From Ctenosaura bakeri (Eukaryota > Chordata > Lepidosauria > Squamata > Iguanidae), in NCBI GenBank assembly GCA_948474755.1, contig CAOLHI010000391.1, positions 558,001 through 622,000 on the forward strand: DNA of 64,000 nt, read 5' to 3'. How positions within the stretch are numbered: the stretch's first letter is position 1; each line of letters starts with the position of its first letter. Shown piece by piece: positions 23,408 to 35,955 of this stretch. A program made the translations under genes and the position numbers. The notes beneath the pieces were generated by a model that was not told the origin of the DNA, searched no databases, and saw only the letters and a list, made by a program, of their open reading frames with translations.

Positions 23408-25665
23408 TCTCTATTTTATTCCCATCAGCACCTAAAGACAGTACAACCTTTTGCATCCATAATCTCATCAACTGGGGAAAAATTATGATAATCTACATAT
23501 CAATATTATGCATGATATCAATGTATTAATACTGCAGGCAAGACACAAATTAAGATGAAGCAAGCTCTTGTGGGTTTGTCTGGGATTTCAGCATACACAG
23601 CAGGATTATCAGCTTCTTCTTCTTTCACTTTGAAGAGTACACTTCCATGAAATGAGGTGCTTTTGGAAAGGTAACTCAGTTTCCAAAGCAGATTCCATGT
23701 GGCATGTGGAGAAAGTTAATGTTTAAGAACTGCAAGCTGTAGGCTTGTGGACTCAGCCCCAAAATTCAAGTTAATCAAAAGAGTTGAGGCTGTTTTTCTA
23801 ACATCACCAGGCTATAGCAAACAGCCCAAATATCTACATCATATTGTTAGTGTAATTTTGTTTAAAAAATATTTGAGATCTGGCTTTTGTTTGGTTTTGT
23901 ATCACAGACTGATAGAGACAAAAACATTTGTGAGTATAGTAATTGCAAATGCCAGTCTTTCTGGGATTCCTGGGAAAATGCTTATACCCAAATTATGTGT
24001 GTGGTTCTTAGGTTCTTAATGAGCTTGGAACCTGGTACCAGGTTTCCTCTATAAACCAGAATCCCTTTACAATATCTGTTTTTGTTTCTTTGGTAAATTA
24101 TAGATTATGTTCCCATATTACCACAGGAAGTTGTTGTGGTCTTTTCCAGAAGTACCATGTGGTTTACAAACCAACTCTGTGCTGAACGTGCTATAGCTGA
24201 TTAACAAATCCAACAAAAAGGCTAGAGCTAAAGGCTACATCCTGCAAATGTTTTAGTACTGTGCCCAGTCTCAGCGACCTAAGTTTCCTTGCTCATTTAT
24301 GGAATCAAGATGAAGTATTCTAAAGGAAAAAGAATGAATAACCAAACACAATTATGAACATGGTTCCAAATACTATATGCAGGAGCTAGAGTCTAATGTC
24401 AATGATGACCTTAAACTTTTCACCCCATGAGGAAATATTACCACCTGCCACCCACTTCTTAACCAGTGGGTCTCTACTGTCCACCTACTTGATTAGCCTT
24501 GGCTGATGCTTTCCAGGTCCCACCAACAGATGGCTCCTCTTTAGTCTTCCTCCAAGAGCTCAGAAGAGTATCCAAGAGGCTATCAATATCTTATAGTAGT
24601 GTTTCTTATATGGACCCTTGCAAGAGATATTGGATATTCAATAAATCAAGTACTGTTTTGGATTCTGTGGCAACCAACATCTGCTCCCATCTTTTTAAAG
24701 CCCTTGGGTAAAGCACATTCAATGTCACTCCTTCTCCCAGTAAGTGTACCTACTCTCTGCTATTGTCACCAGCACCAGTTGCTGCTGCTGCTGCTGCTGC
24801 TGCTCCTCCTCCTCCTCCGCCTCTTTCTCTTCTTCTTTCTCTGTAACCATTTGTTTGCTTGGCAGGCAGGGAGTAGGCAGACAGTGGCACCTACTGTTCC
24901 TGCTGCCATTATAGTCTGGCCCAAAATGAGGAGCAAATAAAAAGCAAGCCAAGATGGTGAAGAGGAAGACCACATTCACAGGCTCTCATCAGTGGACTCT
25001 GCTGAGACACAGGGACCTTCATAGATTCCTACCATTGCCCCACCTCTGCTGCTAATTAGAAATTGTTCTCCAATGTGGCTTCCTTCTTCTGCAAAAGCTA
25101 GGAAAATATTATCTTATTGCAACCAACATCTGGTTCTCCCTAGCTAGATTGGTGTAAAAGTAATTAAAAATTGTAAGTCAGAGAAAAGGTGTCCAATTGT
25201 GGAAAAAAAAGCATTAATACAGTTTCCTTGGTGTACCCATCTATCATTTCTGGTATATAAATCTTAGCCAGAATCCTGTTCAGGTCCTATATCTTTGTAA
25301 GTGGACTTACCTCTGCAGGAATTAGAATTGGGCAGTTCTGTAATGTTAGGAGAGGGCTGCTGTCACAGTATTACTTAGCAGAGTCAGCACGGTGACTCTG
25401 GGACCCTGAACAACGGAAACAATAGAAAGCACATCACATCAGTCCCAATGCAGATTGCATTAGTCCCGGTATGCATCAGGCAGTCTTGCTAGAGTCCTGT
25501 TACATATCTTTGCAAATCAGTGAAAGGGTTTCTTAGCACTTCTACTTTGTAGCTAGATATATGTAAAGTTACCTAACATAAGAGTTTATATAGGATTTCA
25601 GCCCTTAACTTTAACAATGTGTTTCACAGAGCAAGTGTGATGCAACTATGCAGTTTGGAGGGGGT
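23408..25665. other. No gene seen
   Basis: Non-coding DNA with a CTG/CCT triplet tract near 24780. Open frames of about 70-110 codons lie over low-complexity sequence and have no domain I recognise. Confidence 0.4.
24780..24818. repeat. (CTG)n(CCT)n triplet repeat
   Basis: Eight CTG units run directly into CCT/CTC units and a CT-rich tail. They give poly-Leu on + and poly-Gln/Glu on -. Confidence 0.9.
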
Positions 25666-25669
25666 TTTT

Positions 25670-25816
25670 TGTTTCTGTTTTTGCTTGTTAGATGGTTTCT
25701 ATGGTGTTTGTTTTTGTGCTATGACTAGCTGTGTTGTTTTAAGCTTGACTGTAAGCCATATTGGATAAGTTTTATAGAAAGGTGGTTCATAAAAGCTCAC
25801 AATAAATAAATCAAAT
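25670..25816 (+). repeat. L2-like LINE 3' terminus
   Basis: The stretch GACTGTAAGCCATATTGGAT…GAAAGGTGGTTCATAAAAGC followed by AATAAATAAATC matches the 'TGTAAGCCGC…GGCGGTATAAATAAA' type of ending. Confidence 0.5.
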
Positions 25817-26473
25817 GACTTATAAAACAGATATTACACAATACTATATTTACACAATATCTAAACCCAGTATTGATATGCTGTCACTTCTCATCTCTTA
25901 GGGCAGTGGAATTTGCATGACACTGATGACAAGAGTGGACTCTGTTACCCCCCCCCCCAAACATTGATGACCTTTTTTAAAACCAAACATTCCAGGGAGA
26001 TCTCTGCATCCGCAGAGATGGTAATTAGCTCTCACACAGGCCATCAGCTGATCATCAAGAAATATTATCTTTCTTTTGGGAAAGCTAAGACTGATATCAG
26101 TCACCTTTTCAAGGTGATATCAGACCCGCAAAAGCATTATGTGATTCATTCAGTAGACATTTGACTCACACTATTCTGTCATTGAGACGCCTCAGCAGAT
26201 GACAGATGAAACTCTTCAAGCAGTTAAAGACAGATGAGAATCAAATGTAAAAGGTGACATAGGATCAGAACCCTAAAAACAATTGTTCAGTGACTTGTGC
26301 ACAGGGACAAGGAAAACTACTGTAATAATCAATACAGAGAAATAGAAGATGACAACAAAAAAGGAAGGACAAGAGACCTCTTCTACAACATTTGAGAAAT
26401 CAAAAAGAAATTTAAACCAAGAATGGGGATGCTGTATGACCAGCAGGGGGACACATTAGAATCATAGAGTTGG

Positions 26474-27135
26474 ATTCCGCCAAATTTAGAGGCCAAATCC
26501 TTCAATCCACCTTCTCCGCAAAAAATAAAATAAAATAAAAATAAAAATACTAACATTCAACAACGTCCCGTTCGTTAATGTGGGATGAAACAAATAACTG
26601 TAGCTTCCCACAGGAAAAAAAGTTTCTCTTTCATCAAAATGAGGTTCAACACGGAAAAAAAAAACACAAAACAAAAAAATCCAAAAAAAAAACAAAAAAA
26701 AAACACGAAAGTTTATATGCCAATTTCAAATATTACTCCAGGATTGTAAAAAACAAAAAAGAAAATAATAGTAAAGAGAATTGTTAGCTCTGACGGTAAG
26801 CCCCTTACGCGTCCTCCATTTTCTTGCCTTGGAGTCAGTCGCTCATAGCGTCTTAGATTGTTGATTGTAAATTCCAAAAACAAAGAAAAAACCAACTTGT
26901 TCTGTTTAGATGTATCTATAAGTCCATGATAGCTCGTATTCCTCAGAGCAAAAATATAGCAAGATAGCTCAAAGTTTGCTATTCTGGCTCAAACGGAATA
27001 AAAAAAGAAAAACGAAGCAAAAGGACCAAAAGAAAGTTTTTGAGGCTGGCGTACCTTTTGCGTGCGACTACACGTCGCCCAATTTTTACTGTGAGTTGAG
27101 CTCTTTCTTATAGTTGGCCTCTAAATTTGGCGGAA
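26474..27135. repeat. 662-bp segment bounded by a 21-bp inverted repeat at the L1 5' end
   Basis: The left end ATTCCGCCAAATTTAGAGGC(C) reappears exactly inverted at 27115-27135. The interior is A-rich with several poly-A runs and includes CGCGTCCTCCATTTTCTTG. It may be genuine L1 leader, or a leader segment inverted by twin priming. It could also be a foldback element captured with the L1. Confidence 0.7.
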
Positions 27136-28113
27136 TTTGACTGTCGACTTGAAGGAGGGGTGAAGGTTCGTGAGAAGGAGAAGGTGGAGTGTACGAAACG
27201 AGCCGCGGTGGTTTATTCGAGCGAAGGAGGACTGAAAGACTGAAGGACTGAGTTAAGGGAAAGTGAAGGGACTCGACGGAAATGGTCTGTGTTGAAGGGA
27301 ATAGACGACAAGGGTTAAAGGACTGAGAAGAATTGAGTTTAGAAGGAACGAAGGAAGGAACGGTATTGATGGACTGAGACTGGCTGAAGAAGGTTTAGAA
27401 GGTATAGATTTGAGCTGAAGTGGAGGAGAGTGACGAGGCGGATTGTATGTGAATGAAGGTCTGACCGAAGGAGGGGTGAAGGGAACGGTTGGAGACGGAC
27501 TGTGTTTAAGTGAAGGGGGGTGCTGGAGTGTGGTGAGGTGGAACGAAGGATACTGAAGGAGAAGGAGGGGGATAGGAGGATTGAAGGAGGAATGGGGAAG
27601 TGATTGTGTGTTATTTACAAAAAAAAAAAAGAGAAAAGAAAGAAGAAGAAGAAAGGGGAGGAAAAAAAGAAAAAAAAAACTTCTTTGGTGGTATTCTTTT
27701 TTCTTTTCTACTAAATTGCTTTCTTTTCCTCATTCCCTCTGTTGTTTCCAACTCAACTGGCTTTTCTTTTTTTTCCTACATGTGTACTAAGTAACTATTA
27801 AATCAAGATATTAAGAATATTAAGTAAATTAGGATATTAAATTACTTTTTACATTCTATTGTACTCTACTGTACTGTACTACAAGAATTGATATAAGGTG
27901 TAGAACTCTAACCTATAACCCTATCAGAATATATTATATTCCAGAGTGTGTGAGTGTAAAGTTTACTATTCTTTAAGGACTAGACTGTGAAATTTTTGAT
28001 TAGACTACTTTCAAGTAGAATCCTTACTGCTCAAGACATAATAGTTATAATATTGTGTCAATATATTTTGAAACTAACAATTCTGTATTAGAGTACCTTT
28101 ATAAGTATCCTCA
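27136..28113 (+). promoter_or_regulatory. L1 5' UTR (internal promoter region)
   Basis: From 27136 to about 27600 the + strand is strongly purine-rich, with recurring GAAGGA and GGACTGA words. It then changes to a CT-rich and AT-rich stretch before ORF1. L1 leaders normally hold an internal RNA polymerase II promoter; I see no defined motif that proves one here. Confidence 0.55.
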
Positions 28114-29168
28114 ATGGCAACTGGTACTAGAAGGGCACAGACACAGGCCCAAACTAAAAGTTCAATGCAACAGGCTAGGAGAGCCTCAACAGAGCTTAAC
28201 ACAATGTCAGCGGACACTACCTTAATTTTGGAGGCCTTAAATAAATCCAGACAAGAACTAAGACAAGAAATAAAACAAGATATCAAAGACTCTAGAAACG
28301 AAATCAAGGCAGAAATAAAAAAAGAAATAGAAGGTCTGAGTAAAAAAATGGACACAATATCTAAGGAAGTTTCAAAAATCAAGACAGATATGCAATCAAT
28401 GCAAGATAAGACAAGAGAAATTGAAGAAATAACACAAAAATTATCTGAAAAACAACTACAACAAGAAAGTACGCTGCATAGATTTGAGATGAGGTATCGC
28501 GACCGTTGTCTTAAAATTAGAGGCTTGGATGAACAACAACAAGAAGTTATCTACGATAGAATTATTTACGCCTTGGTCGAATATTTGCAACTTTCAGAAG
28601 ATAGGCTACACGCCTCTATTGAAAGGATATTTAGAATAAATTCACGTGTGGCCAGAGAGAAAACTTACCTAGAGATGTCGTAATTGTCTTTTCTAATCTG
28701 AGGACGAGGGATCTTATTTTGCAGAGAAATTACCAAGAAAAATTACGTATAGGTCCGCAAGAAGTTAACATCTATAAAGACATACCGTCTCAGATTTTGA
28801 AAAGAAGGCAGGATTATAAATTCCTGACTCAACTTCTGATTAAAAATAAAATAAACTTCACGTGGAATAGAACTGAGGGGATTTTCTTTAAACACAATCA
28901 GAAAAATTACAGGATAAATAACATCGACAAAGCCAAGGAAGTTTACGAGAGATTGAAGAAAGAGGTTGAAAGAAACGCTAAACAAGGACACTCTGCAGGG
29001 CAATACGAAAGACATCAACAAGAAGAAATGGGAGCAGCCCTAAGTGAGACCAAGGAGGAGGAGGCTGAATCATTAGAAAATATAGATCCACCAGAAGGTG
29101 ATCAGGAGAAAGATGAAGAAGGGGAGATACAAATTGAAAGTGAAAATGAAGAGCTTGAGGCATTATAG
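28114..29168 (+). pseudogene. L1 ORF1 RNA-binding protein, one frameshift
   Basis: ORF1p normally forms a trimeric coiled coil that coats L1 RNA and acts as a nucleic-acid chaperone. The first frame (28114-28683, 189 codons) has a long heptad-rich segment from about residue 45 to 125, rich in Lys, Glu and Ile. It is followed by the start of the RRM-like domain (YRDRCLKIRGLDE). At about 28655-28664, in an A-run, one base is missing. The protein continues in another frame through DVVIVFSNLRTRD and the C-terminal domain (NFTWNRTEGIFFK) to an acidic tail ending at 29168. No in-frame nonsense codon occurs apart from the shift. Full length would be about 352 residues, normal for L1. Confidence 0.88.
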
Positions 29169-29192
29169 GGAACTTGATAATTCATCATTAAG

Positions 29193-32100
29193 ATGGCGGC
29201 TAAAGATTTAAAAATATTCTCATGGAACATTAGAGGTTTAAATTCGCAATATAAACAACGCAATGTTTTTCATTATTTGGAGAAAACTGATTATGATATT
29301 ATTGCCTTACAGGAAACAAGAATAGCCCAAAAAGATCTTAAGTTCCTCAGGAATCCTCGGTTGGGGCAATGTTACACGGCAGCATACTCAAAGAAAAAAA
29401 GAGGAGTAGTGGTTTATATAAAGAACAAATATAATGTGACGGAAATCTATTCAGATCCAGAGGGGCACTATTTGATGTTGGATTTAAACATTCAAGATTT
29501 CACTATGTTATTAGTAGTGATATATGCACCTCTTGAAAATAAAGGAAAATTCTATTGTGCTATCAAGAAAAAGGTCGAGGAATACGTTCAAGAAAGATCA
29601 CAGAAAAATATACTGCTTCTCGGAGACTTTAACGGTGTCCTCAATCCTGTAGAGGATAGATCCAATACAGGAAAGGTGAAAAAGTCGCAGGGTAAGCTGC
29701 CAAGAAACTTTTTCCAGTTGATGGATGACTACAGTTTACTAGATGTGTGGACATTCAAATACGGTTCAGAAAAAGGTTATACCTTCTTTTCGGACAGACA
29801 TAAAACCTCATCCAGAATAGACTACTTTTTGATTTCTAAATTGTTGCATACTGCCGTAAATAAGATGGAAATACTACCTAAAATAACTTCTGACCACAAT
29901 CCGATACTTCTGCATTTAAAAATCAGGCAGCGTCAACAATACAACTGGAAACTTAACGAAGGCCTCCTCAGAGACGATGCTATAGTTGTTAAACTGAAAA
30001 ACATCTTACAAAGCTTTTTTATTGAAAACATCAAAGACGATATTCAGTTGAAGACAGTTTGGGACACTGCTAAGGCAGTCATCAGAGGACATTTGATAAG
30101 TTTGGGATCCCACAAGAAGAAATTGGAAAATGAACAATTGTTCAAATTATTGGATAAGTTAAGAGAAATAGAAAATGAATTCAGATCTGATACTTCAAAC
30201 AACGACTTAAATCTTGAGATTAAATCACTGCAGAATCAGATTGCTGCGAGGAATATTGGAGAGGTGGAAAAGACATTGAGATATTGCCGACTTAATCATA
30301 TTGAACATGCTAACAAACCGGGTAAATGGCTGGCCCACAAACTTCAGAAAGAGAGAGAAAAAAGAAGAATTCTTAAGATACAGAAAAACCAGAAGGTTAT
30401 AACATTAAATAAAGAAATCAAACAAGTTTTTCAGAAATTTTTTACCCAACTCTATGAAGAAGATAAGAACCATGAGGTAGAGATTCGGAATGCCAAATCG
30501 TACTTAGAACGACATGAGACTTTAAAAATTTCTGATGATCAAAGAATCCTTTTGAATCAGGAAATTACCATAATGGAAGTGAAGGAGGCCATCCACAAAT
30601 TGAAAGCTTCAAAAGCCCCTGGTCCAGATGGTTACACTGCGCAATTCTACAAAATGTTAGTGGATGATATTGCTCCGGTGTTAACTAGAGTCTTAAATGA
30701 AATCACGGTAAATGGTATTCCAGAGACATGGAAAACGCAAACATTGTGTTGATCCCTAAAGAAGATAGAGATCTTACTCTACCTGAAAATTATAGACCTA
30801 TTTCACTCCTTAATACAGATTATAAGATCTTTTCTATGATTTTGGCCGAGAGATTCAAAAAAGTACTGAATAATATAATTCATCCCGATCAAAATGGTTT
30901 CCTACCCAACCGGCATATTAGGCAAAACATCAGAATTCTGTTAAATGCCATTGAATATTATGAAAAGAGAAAGGATAAACAGCTCGCTACTTTGTTCTTA
31001 GATGCCGAAAAGGCCTTCGATAAAGTTCGATGGCCCTTCATGCTGTGTACACTTCAGAAAATGGGCTGTGGAGATAACTTCATTTCTTGGATTCAGGCTA
31101 TCTATAAGAAACAAACTGCAAGAATAATCGTGAACGGGGAACTGACCGAAGTTATTCCTATCAAGAAAGGGACTAGACAAGGCTGTCCAATCTCTCCGTT
31201 GTTGTTTGTTGCGGTACTGGAAACACTAAATATAACAATAAGACAAAACTCGGGTATAAGAGGAATCAAGATAAAAGGACAAGAATTCAAACTACGTGCA
31301 TTTGCGGATGATCTTCTTTTTTTCATTGAGGAACCTATCACAGGAATCCGTGAACTCATGAATGAAATACAAACTTTTGGTGAAGCTGCCGGTCTAAAAA
31401 TCAATAAGAGTAAAACGTATCTCATGGTGAAGAACATGACTAATCGTGATAAGGAAGAATTGGTAAAATTAACAGGATGTGAGATACAAAAGAAAATCAA
31501 ATATTTGGGCATATGGTTTACCGAAAAAAATAAAGACTTATTTGAGAACAATTATAATAAAATCTGGAAAGAGATTATTTCGGATCTCAGAAGATGGACC
31601 AAATTGAAGCTCTCTCTCTTGGGCAGAATTGCTACTATCAAAATGAATATTCTACCTAAAATTAACTTCTTGTTTCAAAATCTACAGATTATGACCAATG
31701 ACAAAGTGTTCAAAATATGGAACAAAGAAATCTCTAAATATATCTGGGCGGGAAGAAAGCCAAAAGTCAGATGGAAGCTGTTATCAGAAAGACCGGAAAA
31801 AGGTGGCTTCGGATTACCCGACATTAGATTATACTACTATGCGAATGCTTTGGTTTGGCTGCAAGAATGGATATCGCTAGAAGATAATAGGTTGCTAGCA
31901 TTAGAGGGTGCCAATATGCGTTTTGGCTTCCACGCTTATCTCTGGTACAATAAAGACAAGATTGACTCAGAATTTTCTAACCATTACGTGAGGAAGTCAC
32001 TAATTAGAATTTGGAAAAAAATGAAGACAACGTTATATTCCAAGATTCCTTTGTGGGTATCGCCCCAAGAAGCATTTTTCGGTCAATGGGCGGATAAACC

Positions 32101-32992
32101 TAAAGGAGAGTGGCTTAGATACAAAGATTTATTGTTTATAAAGGCCCCAGATGATGTCAGATTGAAAGCGTGTGATGAGCTGCAAAATGAGGGTATCTTA
32201 TTAAATTGGTTCCCCTATCTCCAGATAAAAGAAAGATTTAAAATGGACTTTAAATTGGAAGGGTTTGTGTGCCAAAAATCATTTACTGAGTTTGAAAAAA
32301 TAATTTTTCTAAAATCCAAACAGAAAGCTTCACTCTTTTACAAATATCTAAACTCCAAAAAACTGGAAGATGAAGAGGTCAAAGAAGTGATGATCAAATG
32401 GGCCCAAAATTTACAACGTAATATCCCATTAGACGAATGGGAGACATCGTGGAGAAGTACTATCCAATTTTCAACTCTGCAAGAAATCAAAGAAAACTAT
32501 CTAAAAATGCTATATAGGATTTATTTGACTCCCGACAAAATTAACCGAATGTATCATACAGGAAATAACAAGTGCTGGAAATGCAATGAAAACATTGGCA
32601 GCTTTTATCATATATGGTGGTCTTGTCCTCGTACAAAGAAGTATTGGATGAAAATACATCAGACAATGGAAGAAATATATAACATAACATTTTCTATGGA
32701 CCCGGCTTTTTATCTCTTAAACATGACAAAAAGATTCGATTCAAAGTTTTTAGCTAAGAACAATAGGACACTGTTATTTCTGGCTACACGCAGCGAGAAT
32801 TGTTTTTGCCAGGCTATGGAAAATGCCTGATATTCCAGATTTAAATCTATGGTATCAAAAAATTTTCGACTACAAACAACTTGATCTCCTCTCAGCTAGA
32901 CTGAGGGGAAACAAGAAAAGCAAATTGACCAGGAATGGAACCTAATTACAAACTACCTATCGTTAAAAGGCCATATAATTTCTAAGTTATGA
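29193..32992 (+). pseudogene. L1 ORF2 endonuclease/reverse transcriptase, three single-base frameshifts
   Basis: ORF2p nicks target DNA and primes reverse transcription. The APE-type endonuclease lies at 29193-29930: SWNIRGLNSQ, ALQETRI with the catalytic Glu, LLGDFNGVL, and SSRIDYF…SDHNPILLHL. After a linker, the RT shows SKAPGPDGYTAQFYK near 30613, NYRPISLLN, FLDAEKAFDKV, GTRQGCPISPLLF and FADD at 31301-31312. The C-terminal Cys motif CWKCNENIGSFYHIWWSCP lies near 32574-32630. Frames break near 30730 (one base missing), near 32790 and near 32910. The last two compensate each other, and the original TGA at 32990-32992 is in the same frame as the RT. About 1,266 codons in all, normal for L1. 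Confidence 0.9.
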
Positions 32993-33347
32993 TTTAAATT
33001 TCATGTTGTTTTGATTAGGTTTGTACCTGTGGCTGGTAGTAATACATGTGGGTCCTTTCGATGGTTGTGCACATATAAGGAGACAAAGATGGAGTTGAAC
33101 TTACTTAATTGTTCATTTATTTGTATAACTCATCTCTAACGACATTGCTGAGGGATTAGAAAGACAGGTTAATGCAACAAAAGGAATTAGGGAGCTTCTG
33201 TTTATAAAGAGTAGCTAAATAAAGAACTCTTAAAGGAGGCAAGGAAGTTATGGTTTCGTGAACTATTATGTACATTCAAATGATTGTAAAAATACGATTT
33301 GATTTTTTTACTATTATATACTTTTAAATATATAATAAAAAAAAAAA

Positions 33348-33768
33348 AGAATCATAGAGTTGGAAGAGACCACAGGAGCCATCCAGTTCAACCCCCTGCC
33401 ATGCAGGAACACAGATCAAAGCAGTCCCACCAGATGGCCATCCAGCCTCTGCTTAAAAACCTCCAAAGACGGAGACTCTAGTGGAATCTCCTTTCCTGCA
33501 GCTTGAATCCACTGCTCCTTGTCCTAGTCTCGGGAGCAGCAGAAAACAAGCCCACTCCATCCTCGACATGACATCCCTTCAAATATTTAAACATGGCTAT
33601 CATGTCCTCTCTTAACCTTCTCTTCTGCAGACCAAACATACCCAGCTCCCCAAGCCACTCCTCACAGGGCATGGCTTCCAGACCCTTCAGCATTTTGGTC
33701 ATCCTCCTTTGGACACATTCCAGCTTGTCGATATCCTTCTTGAATTGAGGTGCCCAGAGCTGAAAACA
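33348..33768 (-). repeat. CR1 3' fragment that hosts the L1 insertion
   Basis: The antisense CR1 end (GAATCATAGAGTTGGAAGAG) continues to [15 protein letters not shown] in translation near 33730. About 120 bp present in the 11470 copy is deleted near 33480. The 16 bases left of the L1 (26458-26473) belong to the same CR1 tail. Confidence 0.85.
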
Positions 33769-34851
33769 ACACACTGAAGAACTATATAAAAGAGATGAAA
33801 GGACAATAGGCCCATTCAAGAAAGAATAGTTTGAAGATGAACGTACAATTTTTGAATGTGAAATGGAAGCTGCACTCATGGCACTTGGGAGAAATAAATA
33901 ATCAAAAAGGGCATATCAATACCACCAGAAATTGCATACCATGCTTCAAGGTACTGAGACAAAATCTGCTCTAGTTCTAACTAAAATCTGTAAAAAAAGA
34001 AAAAGAAAAAAGGAAACCGGAACCATGGCCCACAAGTTGAAAAGGTTCGACGTACATTCCAGTCCCCAAGAAAGGGAACATGAGAGATTCCAGTAACCAT
34101 AGGACCAATGCATTGATTTCTCATGCAAGCAAAGTGATGCCCAAAGTTCTACAACAAAGACTTTTTACCATATATAAAGTGAGAAAGGCCAGATATTGAA
34201 GGTGGGTTCAAGTTAAGAAGAGGTACTAGGGATCATATTACAATCATATGTTGGATAATGAAGCACACCAAAGAATTTCAGAATAATATCAGCCTGTGTT
34301 TTATAGATTACAGCAAAGCCTTTAACTGTGTATATCATGAAAAACTTTGAATCTCTCTTAAAGAAAAGAGTGTGCCAAAACATTTGATTGTCCTGATGTA
34401 TAACCTTTACTCAGGGCAAGAGGCTACTATCAGGACAGAACATGAAGAAACAGAATGGTTTCCAGTTGGCAAGGGAATCAGGTAAAGCTGCACTTCATTG
34501 CTCTGTCTAACTCATATGCTGAATACATCATCCATAAAGCAGTGTTAGACACAGAGGAAGGAGGCATGAAAACTAGAAGAAGGAACATTAACAATTTAAG
34601 ATATGCAGATGATACCAAACTACCAGCACTAAACAGCAAAGACTGAGAATGATTATGGAAGAAAGTAAAGAAAGGAAGTGCAAAAGCAGGTTTACAATTG
34701 AACATTAAGAAAATAAAAATAATGACTGCAGATGATTTACACAATTTTAAAGCAGACAATGAAGATATTGAAATGGTTCAATATTTTCCATACTCTGGCT
34801 CAGTCATTAATCAGAATGAGACTGCAGGCCAAGAAATCAGAAGAAGACTAA

Positions 34852-35272
34852 GGCCCTTTTCTCACGGCATTTGCCATGCGAAAGGGTTCCTGGAGCGTTG
34901 TGTGATTGTGAGAAGCTATCTGCACGACATACTCACAATCACGTGACACTCTAGGGGCCGGCAGGCGCCAATTGTGCACCTTTTCATTTTCGTCTAGAAG
35001 CTGAAAATGGTGCACAATTGCGCATTGCTCCTGGGCCCCATGCACACTTACCTGACATACGGAGCCTCTGGAGCTGCGCCAGTCACGCTTCCTGCCCCAG
35101 CGCAGCCTGGGAAACTCCCAGGCTGCACTGCGGAAGGAAGAGGTGGGTCTCTTGTGTGAGCAGGCAGCTCGTGCAGAGCTGAAGGACCCCGGATGTGAGA
35201 GCCTCTCGCCAGATGCTGCTTGCATGATCCCCTCACGCCAGCGCCAGAAGAAGGTAAGGTGCGGAAAGGGTC
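34852..35272. mobile_element. Harbinger-like non-autonomous element nested in Bov-B
   Basis: 421 bp with ends GGCCCTTTTCTCACGG and, reverse-complemented, GACCCTTTCCGCAC. It is flanked by TAA on both sides (34849-34851 and 35273-35275). The interior carries GTTCCTGGAGCGTTGTGTGA and GGAGCCTCTGGAGCTGCG, which correspond to parts of the elements at 11867 and 54991 in inverted arrangement. No coding capacity. Confidence 0.75.
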
Positions 35273-35637
35273 TAAGACTTGGAAGGGCAGCTATGAAGGA
35301 ACTAGATGAGCTCCTGAAATATAAAGACATATAACTGAATACCAAAGTTAGGACTCTCTATGCCATCAGATTTCCAATTTCTATGTATGGATGTGAAAGC
35401 TGGAATTATCTGAAAAGTGGTGCTGGAGAAAAATTCTATAGATACTGTGGACCACTAAAAAGAGAAACAAATGGGTCCTAGAGCAAATCAAGCTTGAACT
35501 CTCCCTAGAAGCCAAGATGACTAAACTGAGATTGTCATCCTTTGCACATACCACAAGAAGATATGACTCACTAAAAAGAAAAAGAAAAAAGAAAAGAACA
35601 ATAATGCTTGCAAAGGTAGAAAGCAGTAGGAAAATGG

Positions 35638-35810
35638 GGCCATTGCCTCACCAGACTGTTATAGTGCTATTATTCCACTTTCAACATCCCATGGAATCTT
35701 GGAGTTTGCAGTTTAGAGAGAGGTCTCAAGGCTAAACTGCAAAACCCAGGATTCCATAGGATATTGAAAGTGGAATAACAGCACTATAACAGTCTAGTGT
35801 AGAAATGGCT
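35638..35810. mobile_element. Palindromic MITE (GGCCATTTCCGCAC family)
   Basis: Foldback element with arms ACTGTTATAGTGCTATTATT / AATAACAGCACTATAACAGT and core TGCAGTTTAGAGAGAGGTCT. It is a more diverged member of the family at 43994 and sits within the Bov-B 3' part. Confidence 0.8.
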
Positions 35811-35955
35811 GGTGTTAGATTCAATCAAGGAAGCCATGGCCCTGAGTCTGCAAGACCTCAGCAGAGCTGTTGATGATAGGGTGACCTGGAAGTATTGCAT
35901 TTATAGGTTTACCATAAGTCAAAATCTAATTTCACAACAGTTAACAACAATGAAC

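Larger units (their letters stand above)
26458..33363 (+). mobile_element. L1 LINE, near full length, with 16-bp target duplications
   Basis: The identical 16-mer AGAATCATAGAGTTGG flanks the insert at 26458-26473 and 33348-33363, leaving an element of about 6.87 kb. Order: a 5' region with an inverted repeat (26474-27135), a purine-rich 5' UTR (27136-28113), ORF1 (28114-29168), a 24-base gap, ORF2 (29193-32992), a 3' UTR, and a poly-A tail at 33336-33348 preceded by TATAATAAAA. The insertion site is the 3' tail of an older CR1 that continues at 33348. Perfect duplications, an intact tail and long open frames indicate a young copy. Each ORF has one or more single-base frameshifts, so it appears dead as sequenced. 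Confidence 0.93.
33770..35955 (+). mobile_element. Bov-B (RTE) LINE, decayed, with two nested DNA elements
   Basis: Sense-strand Bov-B ORF2 remnants: ENNTLKNYIKEMKG-like start near 33765, CFIDYSKAFN near 34300, SGQEATIRT near 34420, NNLRYADDTKL near 34590. After the first insert come MKELDELLKYKDI and a 3' end GATAGGGTGACCTGGAAGTA…GTTTACCATAAGTCAAAATC followed by AACAACAATGAAC. Frameshifts and stops are frequent. A Harbinger-like element splits it at 34849/35275 and a palindromic MITE at 35638-35810. The Bov-B 3' end is the same tail used by the Sauria-type SINEs in this window. Confidence 0.85.

Noticed and set aside
24725..24979. Poly-Gln/Glu protein on the minus strand
   Set aside because: The run is a CTG/CCT microsatellite, and the rest of the frame has no recognisable content.
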